From: Conidiobolus incongruus B7586 | Lineage: Eukaryota > Entomophthoromycota > Entomophthoromycetes > Entomophthorales > Conidiobolaceae | NCBI GenBank assembly: GCA_000697335.1 | Contig: JNEM01015519.1 | Coordinates: forward strand, 1 to 14,830 | Direction: 5' to 3' | Length of the DNA stretch: 14,830 nt | Position numbers and translations under genes: made by a program | Notes under the pieces: model-generated | What the model was told of the DNA's origin: nothing | The model's input: only the letters and a program-made list of their open reading frames with translations | The model's database searches: none | Shown here: in pieces, positions 1 through 10,249 of the stretch | How the letters are laid out: each line of letters begins with the position of its first letter | How positions within the stretch are numbered: position 1 is the first letter of the stretch

Positions 1-660
1 ATTTTAATAAACTAATATTTTATTAATAAATAAAGGTTAATTATTATAATAAATTATAATATTATATAATTTTCTTATTAAGTTTTTAAAGATAAATGAA
101 TTAATAATATATTTTATATTATTTTTAAATAAAATAATTTTTAATTAGTATTTTTATTATAAATTTAAAACACCTATTATTTTGCATAATGGCTATAAAA
201 TATATATAATTAACTTTATAAGAAATTTTTGAATATAAAAAAAACTAAAAAAAGCTACCATATATAATATATTAACTAAATTATAACTAATGTAATTATA
301 ATTGTTTTAGGCAATTAAAAAATATACTTATAAGAAAAAAAATTCTTATAAATAAGTTTCATTAATTTTTGAAATATCAAGTTTTAATTTTTAATAAATA
401 ACTATTTTTAATTATTAAAAACTTATTAAAAATATATTAAGGAGTTATCAATAATAAAAGAGAGTATTAATTTGATATTATATATTATACTTTTTATATC
501 TTATATTAATAATATTATTTAATTATAATTTAAAAATTATGCTATTATTTAATTTTTATACTAATACTAATAGGTTTGTTTTTATTAAATTTTATAAATA
601 TATTTTCAATAAATTAATATTCTTAAATTTTATTAAATATTAAAAATTATATAACTTTGA
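1..660. repeat. Partial copy (3' portion) of an AT-rich dispersed repeat
   Basis: This stretch aligns by eye, in the same orientation, with about 9741-10320. The clearest anchor is 442-473 against 10104-10135: 32 bases with two mismatches. A second anchor is a poly-A-looped hairpin at 328-351, matched at 9991-10013. The window starts inside the element, so its 5' part is missing. I find no open frame of useful length and no transposase or polymerase motif. The copies are well diverged, with small insertions and deletions, so this looks old. The right-hand boundary is approximate because the DNA on both sides is equally AT-rich. Confidence 0.7.
328..351. repeat. Inverted repeat (hairpin) inside the dispersed repeat
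   Basis: A 9-base stem (TTATAAGAA at 328-336, TTCTTATAA at 343-351) flanks six A residues. The same stem with a five-A loop recurs at 9991-10013 in the other copy that covers this part. Conservation of both arms while the loop length changes is what makes it noticeable. Its function is unknown. Confidence 0.6.
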
Positions 661-1759
661 GTGATAAATTATTTCAATAATATAATTATTAAAACCAATA
701 TATTATAGAAAATATCAAACTTGTTATTAGGAGATAACAAGTCAAGCATAGAGATAGGAACCAAATTATTTTTTATTAGATCAATATTGGAAAAATTTTG
801 AATATTGATAAAGTTCAAATAATAATTTAAAATTTAAATATAAAAATAGTATTAAATAGCATTACAATAATTCAATACAAAGGAAGTCTTAATAGAAGTA
901 TAAATTAAATTAAATTAAATTCCATATTTGAATGAAAAAATTATATATATATTCAAATATAACAATTATTAAAAGGAAATATTAATAACAATATGAAAAA
1001 AGATCAGATATCTAATTGAATAAATGTGATTATCGTTAATGAGAGAATATTTATAAAATTTAAGTAAAAGGAATCATTTATATCAATTTAAATCAAGAGT
1101 ATTTATACTATCTTGTTGGAAAAAAGATGAATTATAGTATGCGAACAGGCTAAAAAATACGTACGAGAATCTGGATTCAGGCCAGAACTCGACTAAAGAT
1201 GAAAATATACTTGTCTTATAAATTTACGTTATTGCCTTTATATATTATCATATGAATTATATTTGTTATAGCTCATCAATAAATCATTATTTATTTATCA
1301 TTTTATTTTATATTGTGATTATAAAATTCCGGCCAATTTTTTGTATTTTATTCAATAGAGATTAATTTATATAATTTTATTTGCTAAATTTCTAAATGTC
1401 AAAAATATTAAATGCAACTAGATTGAAATAAATTAGTTGTAATACAAAATTTAAACATTATATAAATGAAAATACTGATATTATAACAGTACTGGAGTAT
1501 TCAATATTACAATATATATATACATATATGCAATATAAAATTTAATTCATAATAATTATGCATAATAGTTCAATTTTAAAAAAGTTGATTATTAGTAATC
1601 AATAATCCCATAATAATGCTTCAAATTATTCAAATTATAAAAATTCATTTTAATTTCGCGTATTAAAGTATCAAAATTGATTTAAAAAAATTAAAATTCA
1701 AATCATATTAGCCCTAATATATTATTATTATTATATCTAAATAGTTATATAACATAAAA
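661..1759. other. AT-rich intergenic region upstream of FEN1
   Basis: No gene is recognised here. Three things stand out against very AT-rich DNA. One is an 8-bp inverted repeat at 720-741 (CTTGTTAT / ATAACAAG, six-base loop). Another is a short higher-GC islet at about 1137-1200 that is open in frames on both strands but matches nothing I know. The third is a small tandem run of 'attaa' units near 904-920. The last few hundred bases should hold the FEN1 promoter, but no specific element can be called because TATA-like sequence is everywhere. Confidence 0.5.
720..741. repeat. Short perfect inverted repeat
   Basis: The arms CTTGTTAT (720-727) and ATAACAAG (734-741) are perfect complements around a six-base loop. 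It is more G/C-containing than its surroundings. No associated gene or known binding motif is evident. Confidence 0.45.
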
Positions 1760-2896
1760 ATGGGCATTCAAGGCTTAACAAAATTAATATCTGAAAATGC
1801 TCCCAACGCTATTAAAAAATTGGATATCAAAAATTATTTTGGTAGAAAAGTGGCTATCGACGCTTCCATGACTATTTATCAATTTTTAATCTCGATTCGA
1901 GGTCAGGATGGTGCTAACTTGCAGACTGAAGACGGCCAAACTACTAGCCATTTGCTAGGGATGTTTTATAGAACGATTAGAATGGTCGATCATGGGATTA
2001 AACCTGTTTATGTATTTGACGGTAAGCCACCTCAAATGAAGTCTGGTGAGCTTGCTAAACGTACTACGAGGCGTGAGGAAGCCCAGCAGTCTCTTGAAGA
2101 AGCTAAAGAGACTGGTGACGCTGAGGAAGAAGCCAAGTTCACCAGAAGATTGGTTAAAGTGACACCCCAGCATAATGAAGAATGTAAAAAACTTCTCGAA
2201 CTCATGGGAATACCCTATATTCAAGCTCCCTGCGAAGCTGAAGCTCAGTGCGCTGCTTTATGTAAGGCTGGCAAAGTGTTTGCAACCGTTTCTGAAGATA
2301 TGGATACATTAACGTTTGCCTCACCTGTCTTACTCCGTCACTTGACTCAACCCGAAGCCAAAAAGTTACCCGTTATGGAATTTCACTTGGACAAAGTTTT
2401 GGAACAACTCGAGCTTAGTCAGGAATCCTTCATAGATCTCTGTATTTTAATGGGCTGTGATTACTGTGACTCCATCCGTGGCATTGGTCCCCACCGTGCA
2501 TTCAACCTCATCAAACAACACGGCAACATCGAAAACATTCTCAAGAACTTGGACACCGAAAAATATCCAGTACCTCCCAACTTCAACTACGAAGACGCTC
2601 GCGAACTGTTCAAATCTCCTGACGTCGAAGATGCGGCCAACATCGATTTCAAATGGACTAAGCCCAACGAGGAAGGTCTCGTCCAATTTCTCGTGGAGGA
2701 GAAGGGCTTCAACAAGGACCGCGTACTCTCAGGCATCAAGAAACTCGAAAAGAATCTCAACACTTCTACTCAATCCCGACTCGACTCCTTCTTCAAGAAG
2801 TTACCAACTCCAACCAGCGATAAGTCGGGAACGAAACGTTCTGCTGCGCCCGTTAAAGAAACACCTAAGAAAAAAGGTAAGAAGGGTGGTAAATAA
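1760..2896 (+). CDS. FEN1: Flap endonuclease 1 (FEN1/Rad27)
   Basis: This is the structure-specific 5' flap endonuclease and 5'-3' exonuclease of Okazaki-fragment maturation and long-patch base-excision repair, acting in the nucleus with PCNA. The single open frame of 378 residues has the family's normal length (human 380). The N-terminal nuclease block starts MGIQGL with the usual Asp34. The metal-binding acids are all present: D34, D87, E159, E161, D180, D182 and D234 (GCDYC motif). The helix-hairpin-helix IRGIGP follows at about 239-244. A canonical PCNA-interacting box QSRLDSFF lies at 338-345, and a lysine-rich tail (366-378) resembles a nuclear localisation signal. The start is fixed because mature FEN1 begins directly after this Met-Gly. 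No intron is seen. Codons are A/T-ending in the 5' half and become strongly C-ending after about 2450. Confidence 0.98.
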   Translation: MGIQGLTKLISENAPNAIKKLDIKNYFGRKVAIDASMTIYQFLISIRGQDGANLQTEDGQTTSHLLGMFYRTIRMVDHGIKPVYVFDGKPPQMKSGELAKRTTRREEAQQSLEEAKETGDAEEEAKFTRRLVKVTPQHNEECKKLLELMGIPYIQAPCEAEAQCAALCKAGKVFATVSEDMDTLTFASPVLLRHLTQPEAKKLPVMEFHLDKVLEQLELSQESFIDLCILMGCDYCDSIRGIGPHRAFNLIKQHGNIENILKNLDTEKYPVPPNFNYEDARELFKSPDVEDAANIDFKWTKPNEEGLVQFLVEEKGFNKDRVLSGIKKLEKNLNTSTQSRLDSFFKKLPTPTSDKSGTKRSAAPVKETPKKKGKKGGK

Positions 2897-3453
2897 TTGC
2901 AGTTGACATCTTATTTGGTATGATGTTTGCTATATATTATTTTGGTATATTAATAAATCTTTATCATCTTGTTATCATTATTAATATTTTTATATTTTAT
3001 ATGTGTTATTATTCTTTAATTTTAATTATTTAGGTATTCAATATTTCAAAAATTAAGATTAAATCCATATAATTCATAATTTCATATAAAATTAACAAGT
3101 TCAATAATATATATCTCAAAATATTATCAAATACGAATATTTGATCTATATTTAAAATTAAATTGAATAACTAATAATCTTAAAACATTTGAAAAAACGC
3201 TTATTAAAATTGACATAATTTGCAAGAATATTTGAATTTTAAAATTACCAAATTTATGTTGTTAATTAAATCAATCTTCAAAAATAATGGTTATTATCTA
3301 TATTTATTTAAATATTAATGATATTTTATTTGGTTAAATAGTTCAAAATTAATGAATTTCAATATAGAATGAATTGTGAGTCATTTTATAATGGAAATGG
3401 GATGTGTTGTTATAATATCGGAATACAAGATAAAGCTTACAGATGATAAATAA
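2897..3453. other. Convergent 3' spacer between FEN1 and lipin genes
   Basis: This AT-rich spacer receives the 3' ends of both flanking genes. AATAAA-like hexamers occur on both strands (for example near 2951 for FEN1), but they are expected by chance at this composition, so no polyadenylation site is assigned. No open frame or structured repeat is convincing. Confidence 0.5.
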
Positions 3454-5888
3454 CTAAGCAGGAATTTGAACAACTCCCAAATCGTCTTCATCTTCATCCT
3501 CGTCATCGCCGTCGAATTCCTCAGAACTTTCGGGACTCTCGCTACTACTTTCGGAATCGAGTTGAGCAGCCTTCAATTCCATTTGACGAATCTGTTCATT
3601 GTCCATACTGCGGAGCAAGCTACCGTCGGGACTACTTGCCAATTGACGTCGCACTTCGTCCAGTTGCTCGACGTCGGGAATTCCGCCCATAGCTTTCAAG
3701 CCAGTTATATTTTCGAAAAAGTTCATGCCACTTTGGCGAGGGCTCAATCCGGACATATGCGTCTTCTGCGGAATTGGGAAGGTATTACTCGTTTGAATAG
3801 GACTCTTCTTGGGCGATGTCTTGGGACTGCTGCTGCTTGCGTGCACATCGGTCTTATCTTCCTCGTCCAGCAGTAGCAGATCAATGTCGGGTAGGTCTTG
3901 CTTCCAGTAGTTGAAATCAGCAAATTGGGGGTTTGCGGCATTAAGTTGGATGGGTGGGAAGATTTGATCAACTAAATCGTTTAATTTGGTGTAGCTAGAT
4001 TTATACTCTAATAACAATTCTAATTTCACTTCACTCGTATGGTCAATGGTGAAAATTCTAGATACTGGCACATCTACCGTTCTGTAAGAAATGGCATCGG
4101 TGATTCGATTACCAAACCCTGCATAAAATGGTGTAGAATGCTTTTCGCCAAACAAGTTTTGAATATCTCTTAAGCATGACATTTTGAACACTTGGGGTTG
4201 ACGCGCAATCACTTCACGATGGAGGGATTGGAACAAACGATCGGGGCTCATGAGAACAGGACCATTGGGAAGTTGGTAGGGTCCTTGTTTGACATTCCTC
4301 AAATAATCTCTCGTGTTGTCAGCTTGACCAATTGCTCTTGATGTCAAATATAAGATTTTGTAACCGTTTTTTGTAATATCTGAGTACAATTTAGCAACTC
4401 CCAAATGCGTCCAATCTTTGCCTACCATATTGAATAAATGGCCCAATGCATCACTCTTGGTAATCGTTCCATCAATATCCGAGATGACAACTTGATCGTG
4501 GCAGTTCCAGAGGAACAGACGACAACTACAAGTGGCCTTATTCACTGTGAAACTCACATCATTGATGCCCTCTTTTAAATCAAGTGACTGTAATTGCTCA
4601 GATGTCAAGCGTAAAGTTTTAGCATAATGCTGCGATTTTTTCTCGGTTGTAGGTTTTGATTCTGGGGAAGAATCCACAGAACCAGTGCGATTCCTTTTGG
4701 CGTCTGTTAGTAAATCGGGATTTGAAGTATTATTAAACCATTTAGAGAAGTTGCCCAACACTGAGCTCTTTCTTTCATTAATCTGCTCTACAGCTGGCTT
4801 AGCTCTTCGGTCGCATTCCGAGTCCGACATCACACCGTCATGAGTGTCTTCATCCTCCTCGTCCTTAGCTTCGGGATTGACTATATTGTTGGGTTCACTG
4901 TGCTGTTGGAGTGAAATGGGGTGTCTTGGATCATTAATGTGACTGAAATGGTGATTTTCATCCAATTCACCATCACTTTTCACCCTCCTCAACGTTTTGG
5001 GACGATTATAAATCAAATTATTATTATTCACATTGCTATTTGGTGGAGGAGATGGAATACGATCTGGAGTACCTTCAATATATCCTTTCTTATCCAGAAT
5101 AAGGTGATCAAAATGATTAGCATTATTTGGTTTTTCTAATTATCAATTATTCAATAAAAAGTTCAAAACCTATGTTGGTGAAGTACCTGAATCATCTTTA
5201 GAAAATTGATTAAATAAATAATTTCTAATATTGCTCTGATCTTCGCTCGATTCCAAGTTATGTTGAGTTATCGTACTGTTGTCAGTTGCTGATTCTGGTA
5301 GTAATAATTCTTCAGGTTCCTAATAATCAAATTGGATTAGTTTAGTTTTTGTATTTATATCAATATTATAAATAAAATGAATTTACCTCAGTTGACACGA
5401 TTGATCCAGAAGTTGGGGAAAGCGAAGGGGATACCAAAGGAGAAGTCGCAAACTCTGAAGGTACAGGATTCTAAATAATTTTTTTAAATTAGATATATAT
5501 TTGTCAATTGTGAATTAGATTTGAATTTTTTTAAAGTAATAAAGTTCATATTAATAATAAAATAATTTAACTTACATCAGTGTGAAAAACAAAAAAAGCT
5601 TCACCGGAGTCGCCCAGCTTCATTTTATATGGAATTGTCTCCCCGTTAATTTTTACATTTACCTAACTTCAATTAATATAATTACTAAAATATTTACATA
5701 TAACTTACAATTTTATCCTGAGGTCTCAACAGTTGCAATTTACCAAATCTCACATGAAAAGGGGAGCAATGCAAACTTCCGTCCTCATGTTTTATAACAA
5801 TTACGTCGATCGCTCCTGACAACGTTGCCGGGTTCAGCTCTTGATAGAAAGTAGTGACGGAATTTAATAAATTGCCAACGTATTGCAT
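3454..5888 (-). CDS. PAH1: Lipin-family phosphatidate phosphatase (Pah1-like), five exons
   Basis: This Mg-dependent phosphatidate phosphatase makes diacylglycerol and so controls the balance of storage lipid against membrane phospholipid at the ER/nuclear membrane. I infer exons 5888-5709, 5662-5576, 5470-5387, 5319-5187 and 5135-3454, all joined with GT-AG introns of 46, 105, 67 and 51 bp. The predicted protein is 721 residues. Residues 1-89 are the N-LIP domain ([17 protein letters not shown]), with the conserved Gly at residue 80 in [11 protein letters not shown] low-complexity, Ser/Asn/acid-rich linker follows. The C-terminal HAD-like catalytic domain carries DIDGT at 381-385, TSRAIGQA near 426 and GFGNRITD near 501. 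[10 protein letters not shown] motif (Trp572) matches the conserved Pah1 tryptophan region. The end is a strongly acidic tail (about 700-713), as in fungal Pah1, where it binds the Nem1-Spo7 activating phosphatase. The start MQYVGNL matches lipin N-termini. The linker splice choice (exons 3-4) is less certain than the rest. Confidence 0.94.
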
Positions 5889-8048
5889 AGTTCAATATAT
5901 TTTTTGTTTAAATTTTAATATAGCAATAATTTACAATTAGGTTTGTTTTAAAGAAATAGATTGGTATCTATGTTTATATATTTTAATATTAATTTTTTGA
6001 TTATTTAGAAACAAAATTAAACTAATATTGAATGAAAAGAAGGATATAAATCCTATTTGAGTATCCACTATCGTCAATGCACCTCCATTCTTAAATTTCC
6101 ATAACCTATCAAACCAACCGAAATTTCAATGAGTCCGATTTCTCTGAATTCATAAGCTCTTTCTGTCACCCAATCAGATGATATCATCAGTATAAACGCC
6201 ACTGTCCAATTCAAAAATCGAACCCAGGTTTTTTCAAAAGTTCGTGGATTCTTTTCACGAATACTTGAGAAAAATCAATATATTGAAAATATTTTTTTTG
6301 GAACGTGATAATTAAACATTTTTACATATATTTAATATTTTCATATGAAAATATGTCAATAATTTGTTTATTTTGAATGGATATTAAATTATTAAAACTT
6401 GAAAATTTTTACTATAGTTTCAAAGAGCAATAATTAAATTTTTGATATTTTTATCAATTTTCATTAATTTATATTACAAGTTAAAATTTAATATTAATCC
6501 TATAAAGAATAATTAATAAATCCTCACTATATTATGATTAAAATAAGCCACTTTATCATGATCAAGCTAAAAGCTCTATATATTTAAATCAAGTTGAATC
6601 AAATTTAAGATATTTATCAATTCAGTATATTAAAACTATAGTCGAAATAATATATATAATTATTATATGCTTCAAGATATTAAAATAACAGCTATCATCT
6701 CTCAAATTATTTTGGTCAGTTTAGATTGTATTATCTACTCAACATTTGAATATTTTTTGTGATGAAATATGCATAACATTTTCAATATTGCAGTGAATAT
6801 CCCGAAAAATTGATTATAATTTGCATGATTTAATTGGTATAGATTGCCCAAATTACAGATATTGTTGAAAATTAAGATATATTTCATAATTTATATCTGT
6901 TTCGAGGTTGATTAATAAATTATAAAGATTGTTAACTAGTACTCTATTTAAAATCTATCCGGTAATTAAATGTTAATTAAGAATTTCAAATATCAATTAC
7001 TATGATGGTAAATTTTAATAAAGAATCAATTAATCCAATGCGAGTAAAATAAAAATCAATGCAGTTAAATACTCTAAACCTTGTCTCAAAAATAAATTGA
7101 AATTTCTTTGTAAATATTAGTTGAATAACTGAACGTTAAAAGCATTTATTGTAATGCTTAAAATTTCAAATCTTAATCTATTATATTGCAATTTCTATAT
7201 GATTGAATTGTTGTTATAGGAATTGAGTGTTGATCAATTTGACCATTTAAAAAATTGAAATTCAGATTTGAAGATTGAAGATTGATTATTGATTAATTAT
7301 CATTAATTAAACTTGTGTTGATCGTTGAATACATTGATATTATATCAATAGATATATTATAATATATAATATGGATACAATTCATTGAGTTTCATTCATT
7401 ACTATCTCTAAAATATATATCAACTAGCTTTCAAATATGATGTAATTATCAAAATTATCAATTGATGAATATTGTTTTGTAACGATTGATGACTTGATGA
7501 GACTAGAATCATAATCTTTACTAAAGGATATATTGAGATTATAAGTATGACATGTAAAATCAAATCGATATTTTATTTGAAAGCATAAAAATTATAAGCT
7601 AATAGTATTACTAGAATATCTTATTCAATTTAATATAATATACCTTTGTTATAGCCTGTTCAAATTGTTTTTAATAATTTATCACTTTCAGGTTTATCTT
7701 ACACCATGAAACGATTAAACTTTAAGGCTTCTAAGAATATTTGTATTGAAATCAATGTCTAATCAATATTTTTAAAATTATTATGAAAAAAGTATTATAT
7801 ATATATTAGAATATAGTTGTTATATTAACCACATAAATACTCAAAATACTAGTGAATACATTAATCTAATATTGTATATTATTAAAAAATCATGCTCATT
7901 AACCTTAATTGATGTATATAATTCTGGAATTATTACAATTTGAAATAAAATAAAATCTAGTTTCATTGAAATGGTCTTAAATCTATTCATTCCATTATAA
8001 AATCTAAACTCATCTAAGTAACTACACCAAACCTTAAGTTGATTAACA
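5889..8048. other. Intergenic region between lipin and the receptor gene
   Basis: This holds the upstream regions of the lipin gene (minus) and the receptor gene (plus). Apart from the coding-like island listed separately at 5937-6274, it is AT-rich sequence without frames of useful length, codon-like periodicity or RNA-gene signatures. Short phrases of slightly higher complexity near 7690-7760 (ATG at 7706) give only an 18-codon frame. No motif can be named. Confidence 0.5.
5937..6274 (-). other. Unidentified coding-like island, possible gene relic
   Basis: About 6057-6262 is visibly richer in G/C than its surroundings. On the minus strand one frame is open from 6274 to a stop at 6076-6074 (66 codons) and a second, overlapping frame from 6125 to a stop at 5939-5937 (62 codons). 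The first reads like protein: a charged start (IREKNPRTFEKTW), a hydrophobic stretch (VRFLNWTVAFILMISS), then DWVTERAYEFREIGLIEI. The second contains GWFDRLWKFKNGGALTIVDT, followed by a hydrophobic segment (IGFISFFSFNISLILFL). A change of frame within 6125-6074 would join them as one short membrane-associated stretch, by splicing or by decay of an old gene. Possible acceptor AGs exist (for example 6265-6264), but no convincing upstream exon is visible. I do not recognise the family. A GPCR fragment or a small unknown membrane protein are both possible. Confidence 0.35.
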
Positions 8049-8993
8049 ATGAATTTCAATGATTTAAACTTGATTAATAAATTATTTAATTCTGTAATAA
8101 TTATATTTGGCATGTTGATGATCCTATTGAATGGATTATTGGCTTTTATTTTAATAACCAAGTTCACCAAAAGATCTACAGAAATTAAATTGATGTTGTT
8201 ACTATCCTTCATTGAAATATTCATGGGCTTGGAATTGTTAGTAATAGCTGTATTAAAATTCATTTATGATTACCAATTATTTGACACTTATTCAAACGGT
8301 TGCTACGCTTCGGGATTTATCATGCAATGGGCGCCCCGGATAGAAATTGTCATGGTAACAATATTGTCCTTATTGAGGTATTATATCGTATGCCATCAGA
8401 TTGAAAAGAGTTTGAGATTTTGGATTATCTCATTCATTACTGGGAGTGTGCCCTGTACTGTGATTTATCTAATAGGATCTATCAAAATGGATGCAAAGCC
8501 TACACCTTCCTATATCCAGTGTCAACCATTCTTAAATCCGGACAGATTCTCGAGCACAATGCTAATAATCTTATCGTTCTGCTTCCTAGTGCCGTGTTGG
8601 ATTACTACATATTGTTATATCGCTATTGGATGGACAGCTAATAAAAAGTTGAATCAAATCAAGTCAGAAGCAGAAAGTTGCGATGACCAAAATCTACTCA
8701 GAATCATAAAAAAGCAAAAAAGGAAAGTCATCATCCAAATATTATTCGTATTCTTTTTATACAATTTGACGTTTATGAAATCTTATATTACCATGATATT
8801 AAAGTTTGCTATTGGTTTTAAGAGGTCACCCATATTGGATGCTATTATCTTTGTTTCGGTTCATGTTTCAATGTCTATTAATCCCCTAATTACAATATCT
8901 TTTCAGCCCGAAGTAAATAACGAATACCAAATTCTTTTCATAAGGTGGCAAGCAAAATGGAAGTCAATGATTAAAAGGATATTAAGATTTTAA
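8049..8993 (+). CDS. Rhodopsin-like seven-transmembrane receptor (putative GPCR)
   Basis: The single-exon, 314-residue protein shows seven hydrophobic segments at about 14-38, 47-71, 88-114, 124-145, 169-192, 227-250 and 262-284, with a very short outer N-terminus and a short basic C-tail. Class-A landmarks visible are Asn28 in helix 1, Cys85 before helix 3 paired with Cys158 in the second outer loop (the usual disulfide), Arg110 in LRY at the end of helix 3, Pro182 in helix 5, and Asn278-Pro279 in helix 7. Two key signatures are altered: the acid of D/ERY is Leu, and NPxxY reads NPLIT with no tyrosine. Helix 8 contains FQPEVNN. It is probably a plasma-membrane sensor; ligand and G protein are unknown. 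The start ATG fits the short N-terminus. A degraded relative lies at 12097-12814, and an AT-rich repeat begins about 25 bp past the stop. Confidence 0.82.
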   Translation: MNFNDLNLINKLFNSVIIIFGMLMILLNGLLAFILITKFTKRSTEIKLMLLLSFIEIFMGLELLVIAVLKFIYDYQLFDTYSNGCYASGFIMQWAPRIEIVMVTILSLLRYYIVCHQIEKSLRFWIISFITGSVPCTVIYLIGSIKMDAKPTPSYIQCQPFLNPDRFSSTMLIILSFCFLVPCWITTYCYIAIGWTANKKLNQIKSEAESCDDQNLLRIIKKQKRKVIIQILFVFFLYNLTFMKSYITMILKFAIGFKRSPILDAIIFVSVHVSMSINPLITISFQPEVNNEYQILFIRWQAKWKSMIKRILRF

Positions 8994-9990
8994 TTTATAA
9001 ATGTTTATTCTATCGATTAGGAAAGAAAGAAATGGCAAGTTTTTTAATTTCTGATTCTTCAAAAAATTGTTATATTTAAAAAATTAATTATATATAAAAT
9101 AAGAGAATTTATTGTTTTACACTATATATATTCATTTATAATAATTCTTTATTAAATTATCTTGATTTAAAAATTATTTTTGAATTTAATTATACTTAAA
9201 CTAAATATTAATCATTAAATACATTTTATTTTAGTAGCATTAAAACTCAATTATAAACCCTTTAAAACAATATAAGATTTATAAATAGTTTATAAAAATA
9301 ATACTATATTTAAAACTACCATTTATAATTAAATTTATCAGTTTAAAGCTAAAAGGGATATTATTTAAAATTTACCATAGTTTAAAAAAATAATTTATTA
9401 TTATTATATTTTATTATTAAAACATAAAATTATATTAAAAAAACATTTTATTCAATTAAATAATTATCAATAAAAATTATTATTAATTATTCAAAAATGC
9501 AATATATATTGAATTTTAAAATTAGATTAATTAATAAATATATAAAATAAAAAACTTATAATTAAATCAAAGCTTAAAAAAATTAAAGTAGCTATAATTA
9601 AATAAAACCTACTATTGTATAACTAAAAATAAAAGCTTTTATATTAAATCTTTATAATTAATAAATCTTAAATTTTTTTATAAAATTTTTAATATAAAAA
9701 TAAAACAAAATATTAAATTAAAATAATCTTTTTTTATAAATTCCAATAAATAAATATTTTATTCAAGATAAATATATAATATTATAATAAATTATATATA
9801 TATATTTAAAATATATTTATTTTTAATTAATGACCTTATTATAAATGAAAAATATACAATATTTTATATAAAATTGTAAAATACACAAAATTATAAAAAA
9901 ATTTTCAATAAAAAAAATTAAAAAAACTATCATATTTAATATATTACACTATAACCAAAATAATTATAATTCCTTTAAGCAATTAAATGC

Positions 9991-10013
9991 TTATAAGAAA
10001 AAAATTCTTATAA
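9991..10013. repeat. Conserved hairpin in the dispersed repeat
   Basis: TTATAAGAA (9991-9999) and TTCTTATAA (10005-10013) are complementary around five A residues. This is the counterpart of the hairpin at 328-351. Confidence 0.6.
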
Positions 10014-10228
10014 ATTTTAATTAATTTTTATAATATTAAATTTTAATCTTTAATAAAAAGAAAAATATTGTAAGTGTTAGAAGTTTACCAAAAATATAAC
10101 AAAGAGTTATTAATAATAAAAGAAAGTATTAATTTATATTAATTATTTATCTTTATATATTATATATTAAAAAATTATATTTGATTTTGATTTTAAAATT
10201 TTTATTATTATTTAATTTTTGAAATATA

Positions 10229-10249
10229 ATATATATATATATATATATA
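10229..10249. repeat. AT dinucleotide microsatellite
   Basis: About 21 bases of alternating A and T interrupt the dispersed repeat. The corresponding place in the copy at 1-660 lacks this run, so it is probably a slippage expansion private to this copy. Confidence 0.8.

Noticed and set aside
1-660. Mitochondrial or organellar origin suggested by extreme AT content
   Set aside because: All genes are nuclear-type with spliceosomal GT-AG introns, and the AT-rich parts are shared repeats and spacers between them.
720-741. Inverted repeats at 720-741 and 14150-14171 as matching ends of one large element
   Set aside because: They share only stem and loop lengths; the arm sequences differ, and the DNA between them contains unrelated single-copy genes.
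2457-2906. A 149-codon plus-strand frame overlapping the 3' half of FEN1
   Set aside because: It exists because FEN1 codons here mostly end in C, which removes stops in the shifted frame. The product is Ser/Thr/Asn-rich with no protein features, while the FEN1 frame carries the catalytic residues.
3466-3876. A 136-codon plus-strand frame antisense to the lipin C-terminus
   Set aside because: It mirrors GC-rich, acid-coding lipin codons. The lipin frame has the conserved Trp region and acidic tail, so the antisense frame is a shadow.
5032-5135. Starting the lipin main exon at an internal GTG near 5031
   Set aside because: Upstream exons encoding a textbook N-LIP domain join it in phase through GT-AG introns, and the frame stays open to an acceptor at 5137-5136.
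6215-6240. tRNA T-arm-like phrase (minus strand 'gggttcgattttt')
   Set aside because: No acceptor, D-arm or anticodon stem can be formed around it, and the phrase lies inside the coding-like island.
7841-8263. A 140-codon minus-strand frame across the receptor start
   Set aside because: It is Asn/Ile/Lys-rich, typical of AT-rich DNA, and antisense to helices 1-2 of a clear receptor gene.
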